Of a DNA stretch of 64,000 nt, positions 1 to 7,886 are shown piece after piece. This stretch comes from Moorella sp. E308F (GTDB taxonomy: Bacteria > Bacillota > DSM-521 > Neomoorellales > Neomoorellaceae). Below the pieces are notes generated by a model. The model made no database searches. It was not told the origin of the DNA and worked only from the letters and a program-made list of their open reading frames with translations. The position numbers and the translations under genes are program-made. Location: contig NZ_BJKN01000002.1 in NCBI RefSeq assembly GCF_006538365.1, forward strand, positions 820,411 through 884,410. Direction: 5' to 3'. Numbering within the stretch: the stretch's first letter is position 1; every line of letters starts with the position of its first letter.

Positions 1-49
1 GTGTGCTCTTCCCGCTGCCGCCCCGGCCGCTAACAATCAATTTAGGCAT
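1..49 (-). CDS. P-loop ATPase, N-terminal fragment
   Basis: The reverse strand opens with ATG at 47-49 and encodes MPKLIVSGRGGSGKST before leaving the window. GRGGSGKS is a Walker A (deviant P-loop) motif sited directly at the N-terminus, as in the MinD/ArsA/CooC family of nucleotide-binding proteins. Only 16 codons are visible, so the subfamily cannot be decided; a CooC/AcsF-type metal-insertion ATPase would suit an acetogen, but that is inference. A purine-rich stretch (GAGGGGG) lies about 12 bases upstream, which is far for a ribosome site. The structured leader at 189-304 lies upstream on the same strand. Confidence 0.6.
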   Translation of the reverse strand, partial: MPKLIVSGRGGSGKST

Positions 50-188
50 CTTTAACCAAACCCCCTCAAATTTTTATTTTTTGAACCAACCAATACGCGC
101 CCCCGAAATACTATCCACATCAGAAGAGTAGGGTTCTTTTAGAAAGTAACCCCACACTGCTGCTCGCCAACTCCCGGACAAAAGTAAG

Positions 189-304
189 AGCCACGGAACC
201 TCCCCTCCTCCATTTTCAAGGGGATTAGGCCTCCGTGGCCCATATACAGAGAAAAGCACCACTTGGATGCTCCTTCGTAAAGACTCAACACCTTCATGGT
301 GCTT
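189..304 (-). other. Two consecutive hairpins in the leader of the left-edge ATPase gene
   Basis: Two inverted repeats lie in tandem. GCCACGGA (about 190) pairs with TCCGTGGC (about 240) and encloses a second C-rich/G-rich pair (CTCCCCT with AGGGGAT). AAGCACCA at 254-261 pairs with TGGTGCTT at 297-304. On the minus strand they fall 140-255 bases upstream of the P-loop ATPase start. I could not match this to a riboswitch class I know. A 62-codon open frame overlaps it but does not look like protein. The rest of 1-420 shows nothing else I recognise. Confidence 0.4.
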
Positions 305-424
305 ATCATTCTTCCTTGCTTCCTTAATTTTGCTTCCCGGCGGCTCCGGCCGCTTTTCTACTCTTGATTATATTCGCTACCTAACCTTAATTTCCTTCTA
401 ACCAAAGTTCGATCTTCCTGAAAG

Positions 425-600
425 ATAGCTGCCGAACAAAAGGCCCGCTCCACCTATGTGTGGCTCATTAATTTGTCTGATGACCCGGACGTTACCGATG
501 TTCTGCGCTTCTTCAGGGAAAGAGAGTCGTCCACTTCCAGCGCTTCGGCGAGACGTTAAACCTGATCCAAGAGTACCTGGAGCGTAAAAAATACTATTAA
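425..600 (+). pseudogene. CotJC-like spore coat protein (manganese-catalase family), broken C-terminal remnant
   Basis: Frame 1 from 425 reads IAAEQKARSTYVWLI followed by NLSDDPDVTDVLRFFRERE. After about 526 the reading continues one frame away as VVHFQRFGETLNLIQEYL and ends at TAA 598-600. Joined, the two pieces match the C-terminal end of CotJC / Mn-catalase-type coat proteins (motif REREVVHFQRFGE). A single missing base near 526 explains the shift, and no N-terminal two-thirds is visible upstream, so this is a truncated, frameshifted relic. A hairpin terminator directly follows, consistent with a former gene end. What I see is the split homology; the family assignment is from memory of the conserved motif. 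Confidence 0.7.
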
Positions 601-604
601 AGCT

Positions 605-630
605 AAAGCCTCGGTAAGGGGCTTTTCTCT
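605..630 (+). terminator. Intrinsic terminator after the CotJC remnant
   Basis: AAAGCC at 605-610 pairs with GGCTTT at 620-625, followed by a T-rich tail. It sits 5 bases after the stop of the coat-protein remnant. Confidence 0.55.
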
Positions 631-752
631 TTATCTCCCACTTTCAATTGGATTGATTATTATTTTTATTGCGTCTTTAGTCATACTGTTGATCTAAGCA
701 GGATTTTAGCGCCTTCTTGTCGTATAATACTATCATATCTTGCTAATAGTCT

Positions 753-846
753 TAGGCGATGGAGTTCGCCTTAAATCTGCGGCAAGCAGTGATGACTCCT
801 ACCAAAAGGCGGGCTAATTTTATGCCCCGAAGGTAGGATTTTTTTG
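753..846 (+). promoter_or_regulatory. Fluoride riboswitch (crcB motif) with terminator
   Basis: GGCGATGGAGTTCGCC at 755-770 and the hallmark TGATGACTCCTAC at 790-802 match the crcB-motif fluoride riboswitch consensus. The last aptamer bases CCTACC (798-803) pair with GGTAGG (832-837) followed by a run of T, so aptamer and terminator share a strand; this is the expected switch, with fluoride favouring read-through. A -10 box TATAAT lies at 723-728. Two CrcB/Fluc genes follow, which confirms the class. Confidence 0.95.
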
Positions 847-879
847 TTAGTTTTGCAACTCCATGTGGAGGTGATTAAG

Positions 880-1296
880 TTGCTCTACATATATATTGGT
901 ATTTTTGGCTTTTTGGGGGCCATAGCCAGGTTTGAACTTGGCCGCTCCATTGCTACCTTATGGCACTCATCCTTTCCTTTAGGGACCCTAATAATAAACA
1001 TTTTGGGATGTTTCGCTATGGGCTTTATTCTTACCTATAGCTTAGAACGCTTTACCTTAAGTCCCGAATTAAGGTTAGGTATAACAACAGGCTTTATGGG
1101 CGCCTTTACGACTTTCTCCACCTTTAGTTGGGAGACGATAACCCTTTTAACTAGCGGTCATATTGCTTATGCCGCCATCTATATTCTGGTATCCACTTTG
1201 GGAGGTTTAATTGCTGCAAGGGCGGGAATAATCCTGGCTAGAATACCAATTTTATTGGCATTCAAAGTACAGCAAACCAGGGCAGAAAACAGGTAG
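880..1296 (+). CDS. crcB: CrcB/Fluc fluoride channel, first copy
   Basis: Small membrane protein of about 138 residues that exports fluoride as a dual-topology dimer. It has four hydrophobic segments and the Fluc signature TTFSTFSWE, plus an N-terminal G-x-x-x-R-F motif. TTG at 880 is preferred over an earlier TTG at 844 because GGAGGTG (867-873) sits at good spacing and because 844 lies inside the riboswitch terminator tail. A second crcB follows 9 bases after the stop; paired crcB genes commonly form heterodimeric channels. The gene is clearly more AT-rich than the genes after 3.3 kb, which hints at a different origin. Expression should be fluoride-induced through the upstream riboswitch. 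Confidence 0.93.
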   Translation: MLYIYIGIFGFLGAIARFELGRSIATLWHSSFPLGTLIINILGCFAMGFILTYSLERFTLSPELRLGITTGFMGAFTTFSTFSWETITLLTSGHIAYAAIYILVSTLGGLIAARAGIILARIPILLAFKVQQTRAENR

Positions 1297-1305
1297 GAGA
1301 TAAGA

Positions 1306-1674
1306 ATGCAGTATTTTTATGTAGGACTAGGCGGGCTTTTGGGTGCTATTACTCGATACGCTTTAGGACAGGCATTATCAGCAAGAAGCAGGGGTAATTT
1401 TCCTACAGGCACTCTAATAATTAACCTAACTGGCGCTTTTCTGTTAGGACTACTTTTAGGCACACCGGCATTTACCCACAGATTTGGTACCAGCTTGACT
1501 TTAGCGTTGACTACGGGGTTTTTAGGGGCCTATACTACCTTCTCTACCTTTTCCTATGAAGTTGTCCGGCTTCTGGAAGATGGGGAAGTTATAAACGCTT
1601 TAACCTATTTACTGGGCAGCATCATCTTAGGTCTTTTGTTCGCCCTGGCAGGGCGTGCTATCAATCTAATCTAA
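1306..1674 (+). CDS. crcB: CrcB/Fluc fluoride channel, second copy
   Basis: Second Fluc subunit of 122 residues, translationally close to the first copy (ribosome site AGGAGAT, ATG start). It carries the same hallmarks: GGLLGAITRY at the N-terminus and TTFSTFSYE in the third membrane segment. The two proteins are similar but not identical, as expected for subunits of a heterodimeric channel. It shares the fluoride riboswitch of the first copy and the same AT-rich composition. The stop is followed by a short CTAAT tandem run, and I see no convincing terminator before the convergent kinase gene. Confidence 0.93.
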   Translation: MQYFYVGLGGLLGAITRYALGQALSARSRGNFPTGTLIINLTGAFLLGLLLGTPAFTHRFGTSLTLALTTGFLGAYTTFSTFSYEVVRLLEDGEVINALTYLLGSIILGLLFALAGRAINLI

Positions 1675-1848
1675 TCTAATCCCTTAAATTTAAATTACAC
1701 TTTACCCACCTCGACCCCATTATTCCCCACTTTCCCACCGCTTTTACTCCGGTTTTGCGTCTATTTTCATAATTAAATATGACTTAACCCTCCCAAACCG
1801 GTAACAGCCAAGCCAGGTATGCCAGTGTTGCTGGCAGCACTCAGGTGT

Positions 1849-3009
1849 CTAAATGCCAGGCCCCTGATCCTGCAAAGGTATCGTGATGCTAATGCAGGTG
1901 CCCTTACCTGGCGCGGTGTTAATCTTCATTTCGCCGTTTAAGAGCTGGACCCTCTCACGCATGCCTACGAGGCCGTAGCCATTACCATTTTTACCGCCCT
2001 GGACAGAGTTTAGATCAAATCCCTTACCCGTATCCCTGATTGAAACCGTAATCTTATCGGGCTGCATCTCCATCTTGACCACGGCGCTTTTGACCCGGGC
2101 ATGTTTTTTAATGTTATTTACGGCCTCTTGAATAATGCGAAAAAGTGCTATCTCAATGGTGCTTTCTAAACGGCGCTCTTGTCCGAAGAAAAGAAACTCA
2201 ATTTCCAACCCGTACTGTTCTTTATAGGAGGCAAAGTAACGCTTCAACGCCGGAGCAAGGCCCAAATCATCGAGAACCATGGGCCGGAGGTCAAAAATAA
2301 TCATACGGACATCCTGCAAACTTAGCATGACTATATTCTGGAGGGCCAGCAATTCCTCTCGGACCTTTTCCGGGTCCCTGTCTAAAAGTTTCAGACAATA
2401 TTCGGCCCGCATTATAATATTGGCCATGGTTTGGGCCGGACCGTCGTGAATTTCCCTGGCAACACGTTTGCGTTCTTCTTCCTGGGCCCGGATAATATCA
2501 AGGGCCATTTGTTGTGTTTGTTGCATTTCACCAATCTTCAAGCTCAAGTCATGGAGCCCGCCGTTCAAATAAGACAGAACCACTCCCACCTGCGAGATCA
2601 GCTTTTCTGCCTTCTGGATGGTCGCTTGTAAACGGCGCAAGCTCATTTCCAGATGATTGCGCCGGTATTGTAGCACTTTTTCTTTTTCCCTAAGTTTAAT
2701 AAGTTCAATTTGCAAATTATAGGCTTTATCGTAGGCGGCTTTGATATCTTGCTCGGTATAGCGGTTAAAGTCTTTGCTTACTTCGGCCAAACGCAACCGG
2801 GCTCTTCTTTCCTCCCGCTCCAGCTTATCTACCTCCGCGATAACAGCATTTAACTCATTTTTGACGCCAGACAATTCACTACTAACCAGGTTCGCCTCAA
2901 CCCGGGTATTTTCAGCGATTTCATAAATCTGTACCTGACTACGCTCAATGGCTTCAATAGTTTCTTTGACGATGCGATCGAGGGCATTGATGTCCAGCAA
3001 CGGGTTCAC
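1849..3009 (-). CDS. DegS-like cytoplasmic sensor histidine kinase
   Basis: 386 residues without membrane segments. Residues 1-165 are mostly charged coiled coil, as in DegS. The HisKA_3 dimerisation box ERKRVAREIHDGPAQ puts the phosphorylated His at about 188. The HATPase_c domain follows with N-box EAVNNIKKHA, G-box DTGKGFD and a final GxG segment (APGKGTC). The family phosphorylates a NarL-type response regulator such as DegU; none lies beside it, so it is an orphan here or its partner is elsewhere. Calling it DegS rather than another NarL-type kinase rests on the N-terminal coiled coil and lack of membrane domain. A promoter candidate lies at 3087-3117. Confidence 0.85.
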   Translation of the reverse strand: MNPLLDINALDRIVKETIEAIERSQVQIYEIAENTRVEANLVSSELSGVKNELNAVIAEVDKLEREERRARLRLAEVSKDFNRYTEQDIKAAYDKAYNLQIELIKLREKEKVLQYRRNHLEMSLRRLQATIQKAEKLISQVGVVLSYLNGGLHDLSLKIGEMQQTQQMALDIIRAQEEERKRVAREIHDGPAQTMANIIMRAEYCLKLLDRDPEKVREELLALQNIVMLSLQDVRMIIFDLRPMVLDDLGLAPALKRYFASYKEQYGLEIEFLFFGQERRLESTIEIALFRIIQEAVNNIKKHARVKSAVVKMEMQPDKITVSIRDTGKGFDLNSVQGGKNGNGYGLVGMRERVQLLNGEMKINTAPGKGTCISITIPLQDQGPGI

Positions 3010-3086
3010 CCCGCACCAAAGGATTCAGGTTTTATACTGCCATGCTAAAGCTTTGAGCCAACACCTTGCTGCTTACATTAGTATTG

Positions 3087-3117
3087 ATTATATAATCTAT
3101 GTTACCATAAGATGCAA
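3087..3117 (-). promoter_or_regulatory. Candidate sigma-A promoter of the DegS-like kinase
   Basis: On the minus strand TTGCAT (-35, 3112-3117) is followed after 17 bases by TATATA (3089-3094), which is itself part of TATATAAT. It lies about 80 bases before the kinase start. The 3010-3343 gap otherwise holds only this and the opposite-strand promoter at 3261. Confidence 0.45.
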
Positions 3118-3260
3118 GCTTGTGAACAAGATCCATTAAAAATCAAGACTTCCAAAATAAATATATTCGGCTTCAAGGAAAATTCAAGCAAACAAGTATT
3201 GATTGCCCGGCTACGGAATCACAGGGATACCTCATATCTTAAGACCTAATAATTTTAAAA

Positions 3261-3289
3261 TTGACTCCGGCCTTTAAATGATCTAAAAT
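3261..3289 (+). promoter_or_regulatory. Sigma-A promoter of the TetR-mqn operon
   Basis: TTGACT (3261-3266), 17 bases, then TAAAAT (3284-3289). It lies about 55 bases before the TetR start, so it would drive tetR, the phosphorylase and mqnE-A-C together. No obvious palindromic operator is visible around it. Confidence 0.6.
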
Positions 3290-3343
3290 GGCGATTGAAG
3301 AATTGAATTGCAGTTCATTGCTTGAAAATTGGGGGAAGGGTTT

Positions 3344-3976
3344 TTGGTTTACCGGCGGACGAAAAAGGTAGATCAAAAGATAGAGGCTCGCCTGCAGGCC
3401 ATTATGCAGGCGGCAAGGGAAGAATTTGCCCGCAACGGGTTTTATGGTACTTCGGTTAAAGATATCGCTCGCCGGGCGGGGGTGGGCATCGGCACGATTT
3501 ACTTGTACCTGCGCAATAAGGAAGCCCTTTTTACCGCCCTGGTCAACGAAGCTTATGAGATGGTCCTGGAACGTATTGCCCGGGCCCGCAAAAAAGCCAC
3601 CGGTGGACGCCAAAAACTACAGGTCTCTATGGAGGCAGCCCTGGCGGTCTTACAGGAGAACCATGACCTGGCCCGGGTAATGCTGGTCCAATCGCCGGCG
3701 GGCCACCCGGCGGTGGCAGAACAACTCTACGACTTGTTACGCCGTCTAACCAAGCTTGTAGAGGAAGACGTGCTGGAGGGTATCCAGAGGAAGGAGCTAC
3801 CACCCCAGGATGCCCATGTTGCAGCTTTAGCTTTTGTAGGTACCTTTTACCAGGTGGTCATTAGCTGGCTGAAAGATGGTATTCCGGCTGATTTAACGGC
3901 GGCGGGGAAAGAGCTGGTAGCCTATAACTTGCGCGGTCTGGGTTATCGCCTGGAAGGAGACTTGGAGAATGATTGA
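3344..3976 (+). CDS. TetR-family regulator leading the menaquinone operon
   Basis: About 210 residues. The N-terminal TetR helix-turn-helix is clear: AREEFARNGFYGTSVKDIA then RAGVGIGTIYLYLRNKEAL. The C-terminal ligand domain is alpha-helical and unassigned. TTG at 3344 is chosen because GGGGGAAGG (3331-3339) is well spaced; a TTG at 3329 would lack a ribosome site. Its stop overlaps the ATG of the phosphorylase by 8 bases, so it is cotranslated with the futalosine-pathway genes. A TetR regulator heading an mqn operon suggests ligand-controlled repression of quinone synthesis, possibly autogenous; that is inference. The family also includes fatty-acyl and drug sensors. Confidence 0.85.
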   Translation: MVYRRTKKVDQKIEARLQAIMQAAREEFARNGFYGTSVKDIARRAGVGIGTIYLYLRNKEALFTALVNEAYEMVLERIARARKKATGGRQKLQVSMEAALAVLQENHDLARVMLVQSPAGHPAVAEQLYDLLRRLTKLVEEDVLEGIQRKELPPQDAHVAALAFVGTFYQVVISWLKDGIPADLTAAGKELVAYNLRGLGYRLEGDLEND

Positions 3977-4838
3977 AGAAAGGGTGCAGGCGGATATTGG
4001 CTTTATCGGTGGCTCGGGCACCTTTAGCCTGGATTTTCCCGAAGCATTAAAGGATCCTGGAACAGAGGTACTGGCCCGGGATATGGTTTTTACCACCCCC
4101 TGGGGTCCCAGTGCACCTCTAACTCTTTTTACAACCGGCGACCCGCCACGGCGCGTGCTGGCGGCCAAAATGCATGGGAGGATTCCCGGCGTCTCCTGGG
4201 GCGAGAGTTCGCAGCGCCTGTTCCATGCCTTTATGCAGGCTAAAGTCCGGAAGATCATTGCTGAGGGCGGGGTGGGAAGCGTAAATCACCTCCTGGATCC
4301 CCGGGATATTGTAGTGGTTACAGATTATATTGATTTTTCCATGCGCCGGGATGTGGGGCTCCAGGAGGGCTTCCTGTCAATAATGCGCCAGCCTATTTGC
4401 CCTTCTCTGCACAAGACTTTGGTAGAAACGGCTAGAGAGACCCCTCTGGGGCGGATCTTTGACCGCGGCGTTTACCTGGTGACAGATGGGCGCCACTTTG
4501 AGAGCGTAGCCGAAGTAAACATGTTTCGCCAGTGGGGGGCGGATGTCGTAGGCCAAACCCTCTGCCCCGAGGTCTACCTGGCGAGGGAAATGGGGGCCTG
4601 TTACGCCGGCATCTACCTGGTAGTAAATTACGGGGAAGGTGTGGTGAAACCCTGGGAACACAGGGAGTTAAGGGAGATCTTTTTTGATGATGCTCCGGCT
4701 TTCGGCCGCATTATCCTGAAGGCCCTGGGACGAGTGACTTTTGATGAGGACTGTGGTTGCGCTACGCTGCGTAAACCCACCCTTTTGCGCCCGGAGAATA
4801 TTGGTAAGTATTATAAACCCCGCATAGAAGGGAGTTGA
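3969..4838 (+). CDS. MTAP/PNP-family nucleoside phosphorylase in the mqn operon
   Basis: 289 residues of the methylthioadenosine/purine nucleoside phosphorylase fold: phosphate loop GFIGGSGTF at the N-terminus, EGGVGSVN, and FESVAEVNMFRQWGADVVG near residue 185. The family's usual GMT motif after WGADVV is GQT here, and the usual DQFID is TDYID, so the active site is not that of a standard MTA phosphorylase. It overlaps tetR and precedes mqnE by 6 bases. In the futalosine pathway a step is needed that releases the base from (amino)futalosine, normally by MqnB or MTAN. The position suggests this enzyme does that by phosphorolysis. Ordinary MTA salvage is the alternative. Confidence 0.7.
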   Translation: MIEERVQADIGFIGGSGTFSLDFPEALKDPGTEVLARDMVFTTPWGPSAPLTLFTTGDPPRRVLAAKMHGRIPGVSWGESSQRLFHAFMQAKVRKIIAEGGVGSVNHLLDPRDIVVVTDYIDFSMRRDVGLQEGFLSIMRQPICPSLHKTLVETARETPLGRIFDRGVYLVTDGRHFESVAEVNMFRQWGADVVGQTLCPEVYLAREMGACYAGIYLVVNYGEGVVKPWEHRELREIFFDDAPAFGRIILKALGRVTFDEDCGCATLRKPTLLRPENIGKYYKPRIEGS

Positions 4839-4844
4839 CAGGTC

Positions 4845-5963
4845 TTGTCAGCCTATATTGACCAAATACGTTCGGAACTCTCCCGGGGAGAATTGGCGGC
4901 CATAGCTGCCAAGGTGTATGCCGGGGAAAGGCTGAGCCGGGAAGACGGTATTCGCCTGTTCGAGAGCCAGGACCTCCTGGGCATCGGGTTCCTCGCCGAC
5001 CTGGCTCGACGGCGGGTGTGCGGGGATGACGTTTACTTTATTAATAATGCCCACATTAATCATACTAATGTTTGTCAAAATCTCTGTGATTTATGTGCTT
5101 TTGGTAAGGAGGCAGGTAGTCCGGAGGCTTACACCCTTACCCTGGCTGAAGTCGAGGCCAAGGCCAGGGCGGCGGCTGCCGCAGGGGTCACCGAGATTCA
5201 CATTGTCGGAGGTTTGAATCCGGAACTGCCTTATGAATACTACCTGGACCTGATCCGTACGGTGCGCCGGGTAGCGCCCCGGGCCTGCATCCAGGCCTTT
5301 GATGCCGTAGAAATTGACTTTATAGCGACCCAGGCCGGCCGGCCTGTAGCCGACGTGCTCCGGGAACTCCGGCAGGCGGGCCTGGATTCCCTACCCGGCG
5401 GCGGGGCCGAGATCTTTGCCCCGGAGGTACGCCGGCGCCTTTGTGCCAGAAAGATTGACGGCCAGCGCTGGCTCCTGATCCACGAAACCGCCCACCGCCT
5501 GGGTATACCCACCAACGCTACCATGCTCTACGGCCACCTGGAGACAGCGGCCGAGCGGGTGGACCACCTCCTGGCCCTCCGGGAACTCCAAGACCGGACG
5601 GGAGGCTTTTTGGCCTTTATACCCCTGGCCTTTCACCCGGCCAACACGGCCTTCAGCAACCTGCCGGGAACCACCGGGGTGGAGGATCTAAAGATGCTGG
5701 CCATCAGCCGCCTGCTCCTGGACAACTTTCGTCACATCAAGGCCTTCTGGATCATGATGGGACCGAAATTAGCCCAGGTGGCCTTGCATTTCGGGGTCAA
5801 CGACCTGGATGGTACCGTACGGGAAGAACGTATTTTTCATGACGCGGGGGCCGCTACGCCCCAGTACCAGCCTGCCGAAAGCTTTTTGCGCAGCATCCGG
5901 GCCGCCGGTAGGATACCGGTGGAACGGGATACTCTGTACCGGGAAATCAGGCGCTATGCCTGA
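4845..5963 (+). CDS. mqnE: Aminofutalosine synthase MqnE (radical SAM)
   Basis: 372 residues. The radical SAM cluster motif is NVCQNLCDLCAF (CxxxCxxC, about residue 77), preceded by NNAHINHTN. The MqnE/MqnC hallmark GLDSLPGGGAEIF follows at about residue 180. MqnE joins 3-[(1-carboxyvinyl)oxy]benzoate to SAM-derived adenosine to give 6-amino-6-deoxyfutalosine, the second step of the futalosine route to menaquinone. The start appears to be TTG at 4845 with GAAGGGAG upstream at a longish spacing. The choice of MqnE over MqnC is by the neighbouring second paralogue with a better MqnC fit, and by the HIVGG motif where MqnC has MQGG. Confidence 0.88.
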   Translation: MSAYIDQIRSELSRGELAAIAAKVYAGERLSREDGIRLFESQDLLGIGFLADLARRRVCGDDVYFINNAHINHTNVCQNLCDLCAFGKEAGSPEAYTLTLAEVEAKARAAAAAGVTEIHIVGGLNPELPYEYYLDLIRTVRRVAPRACIQAFDAVEIDFIATQAGRPVADVLRELRQAGLDSLPGGGAEIFAPEVRRRLCARKIDGQRWLLIHETAHRLGIPTNATMLYGHLETAAERVDHLLALRELQDRTGGFLAFIPLAFHPANTAFSNLPGTTGVEDLKMLAISRLLLDNFRHIKAFWIMMGPKLAQVALHFGVNDLDGTVREERIFHDAGAATPQYQPAESFLRSIRAAGRIPVERDTLYREIRRYA

Positions 5964-5976
5964 AAGGAGGATGGAC

Positions 5977-6837
5977 ATGGAATGGCCACGGCTGGGCCGG
6001 GTGAGTTACCTGAATTGCCTCCCGCTTTTTTACGCTCTGGAGACAGGACAGGTAAAAGTACCGGCCAAAATAATTGCTGACCACCCGGCGGTTTTAAATA
6101 AGGCCTTCCGGCAAGGGGAACTGGAGGTCACGGCCGTCTCTTCCCTGGCTTACGGGCAGTTTGCGGAAGAAGCCCTGGTTCTACCAGGATTATCTATCTC
6201 CTGCTACGGCAAGGTTGGCAGCGTGGTCCTGGTGAGCCGGGTACCGGCAAAGGAACTCGGGGGCCGACCCCTTTCCCTTACACCTTATTCGGCTACCAGC
6301 GTAGTTTTATTGCGTATCCTCCTGCAACGGTTTTATCATGTTGCGCCAGACCTATTTATTCGCCCGGCCGGCACGCCCCCGGATTGGGGCCAGCCGGAAG
6401 CCTTGCTTGCCATCGGGGATGAGGCCCTGCAGATTGTCCGGGCAGGTCGCTACCCCTTTGTTTATGACCTGGGTGAAGAGTGGCGCCAATTAACCGGCAA
6501 GCCAATGGTCTTTGCCCTCTGGGTCGCCAGGAAAGATTTTGCGGCTGCCCACCCGGAAAAGCTGGCCGGAATCTGGCGGTCCTTACAGAAGGCCAAGGCC
6601 TGGGGAAAAAGGCACCCGGGGACCTTGGCGGCAGTAGGGGCCCAGATGCTGAGGGTGGAACCGGAATTCATCGAGGATTATTTTACCCTGTTAAACTATG
6701 ACCTGGATTGGCCGCACCTGGAAGGCCTTTTAACCTTCTACCGCCTGGCCCATGCTGAGGGCTTACTACTACATCCGGTAGCGCTGGAAATCTGGGGAGG
6801 AGAAGATGAAGGAAACTATCGCCTGCAAAGTGCTTGA
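5977..6837 (+). CDS. mqnA: Chorismate dehydratase MqnA
   Basis: About 286 residues. The N-terminus EWPRLGRVSYLNCLPLFYALE is diagnostic of MqnA, a periplasmic-binding-protein-like fold working in the cytoplasm that dehydrates chorismate to 3-[(1-carboxyvinyl)oxy]benzoate, the first step of the futalosine pathway. LVSRVP and LTPYSATSVVLLRILL follow, as do AIGDEAL and DLGEEW. AAAGGAGG at 5963-5970 fixes ATG 5977 as the start; a frame-open extension upstream overlaps mqnE and is not real. The stop lies 32 bases inside mqnC, so the two are translationally coupled. Confidence 0.92.
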   Translation: MEWPRLGRVSYLNCLPLFYALETGQVKVPAKIIADHPAVLNKAFRQGELEVTAVSSLAYGQFAEEALVLPGLSISCYGKVGSVVLVSRVPAKELGGRPLSLTPYSATSVVLLRILLQRFYHVAPDLFIRPAGTPPDWGQPEALLAIGDEALQIVRAGRYPFVYDLGEEWRQLTGKPMVFALWVARKDFAAAHPEKLAGIWRSLQKAKAWGKRHPGTLAAVGAQMLRVEPEFIEDYFTLLNYDLDWPHLEGLLTFYRLAHAEGLLLHPVALEIWGGEDEGNYRLQSA

Positions 6838-7876
6838 CGGTGAGCGTTTGAATTTTCACGAAGCGGAGCACCTTTATCAAGAGGCCGGTTTGCTGGAACT
6901 TGGTTACCTGGCCAACCGGGTTCGCCAGAAGCTGCACCCCGAGGGGACGGTCACCTTTGTCGTGGACCGGAATATCAACTATACCAATATCTGCGTAAAC
7001 GCCTGCCGGTTCTGCGCTTTCTATCGCTTGCCCGGAGATCCGGAAGGGTACCTCCTCAGCCGGGAGGAAATCGGCCGTAAAATCGAAGCGACTTTGGCTG
7101 CAGGTGGGACTCAGATCCTGATGCAGGGGGGCCTGCATCCCGATCTAGACCTGGCCTGGTTTGAGGACCTCTTTTCGTGGATTAAATCCCGCTATCCGGT
7201 CACCCTTCATTCCCTATCCCCCGTAGAAATCGATGACCTGGCCAGGAAGGAAGGGCTGCCGGTGGCAGAGGTTTTGCAGCGGCTGAAGAGAGCGGGTCTC
7301 GATTCCTTGCCTGGCGGAGGGGCAGAGATCCTGGTCGACAGGGTTCGTAACCGGGTCAGCCCTAAAAAGACTTCCACGGCCCGCTGGCTGGAGGTGATGC
7401 GCACCGCCCATGCCCTGGGGATGAAATCAACAGCCACCATGGTTTTCGGATTGGGAGAAACAATGGCTGAGCGGATCGCTCACCTGGAGGCTATCCGGCA
7501 GCTCCAGGATGAAACGGGTGGTTTCACAGCCTTTATTCCCTGGAGTTTCCAACCAGGCAATACCGACCTGGGCGGTGAGGAGGCAGGCGCCTGCGAATAC
7601 CTGCGGATACTCGCCCTTTCCCGGATTTACCTGGACAACTTCCCCAATATCCAGGTGTCCTGGGTAACTCAAGGAACCAAAGTGGCCCAGACGGCCCTTT
7701 TCTTTGGAGCCAACGACTTCGGTTCCACTATGCTGGAGGAAAACGTCGTCCGGGCGGCAGGGGCTTCCTTCCGCGCTGATCAGGAGGAGATCCTCCGCTG
7801 CATCCGGGCGGCCGGTTTCCGACCCGCCCAACGCGATAATGAGTATCACATTTTGCGCTACTACGAGGCAGGGTAG
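6806..7876 (+). CDS. mqnC: Cyclic dehypoxanthine futalosine synthase MqnC (radical SAM)
   Basis: 356 residues. The radical SAM motif is NYTNICVNACRFCAFYR (CxxxCxxC); MQGGLHPDLDL and GLDSLPGGGAEIL follow. MqnC cyclises dehypoxanthine futalosine, the step before MqnD forms 1,4-dihydroxy-6-naphthoate. GGGAGGAGA just before ATG 6806 sets the start. Together with mqnE, mqnA and the phosphorylase this covers most early steps; mqnD and the prenylation genes are not in the window. No terminator is seen before the convergent small membrane gene 10 bases away. Confidence 0.9.
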   Translation: MKETIACKVLDGERLNFHEAEHLYQEAGLLELGYLANRVRQKLHPEGTVTFVVDRNINYTNICVNACRFCAFYRLPGDPEGYLLSREEIGRKIEATLAAGGTQILMQGGLHPDLDLAWFEDLFSWIKSRYPVTLHSLSPVEIDDLARKEGLPVAEVLQRLKRAGLDSLPGGGAEILVDRVRNRVSPKKTSTARWLEVMRTAHALGMKSTATMVFGLGETMAERIAHLEAIRQLQDETGGFTAFIPWSFQPGNTDLGGEEAGACEYLRILALSRIYLDNFPNIQVSWVTQGTKVAQTALFFGANDFGSTMLEENVVRAAGASFRADQEEILRCIRAAGFRPAQRDNEYHILRYYEAG

Positions 7877-7886
7877 CAGCTGCTGC

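Noticed and set aside
74-262. 62-codon open frame on the minus strand near the left edge
   Set aside because: It overlaps the two hairpins, has a poor composition, no ribosome site and no family resemblance.
5809-5976. N-terminal extension of MqnA by 56 codons
   Set aside because: It overlaps mqnE in another frame, while AAAGGAGG and the diagnostic MqnA N-terminus fix ATG 5977.
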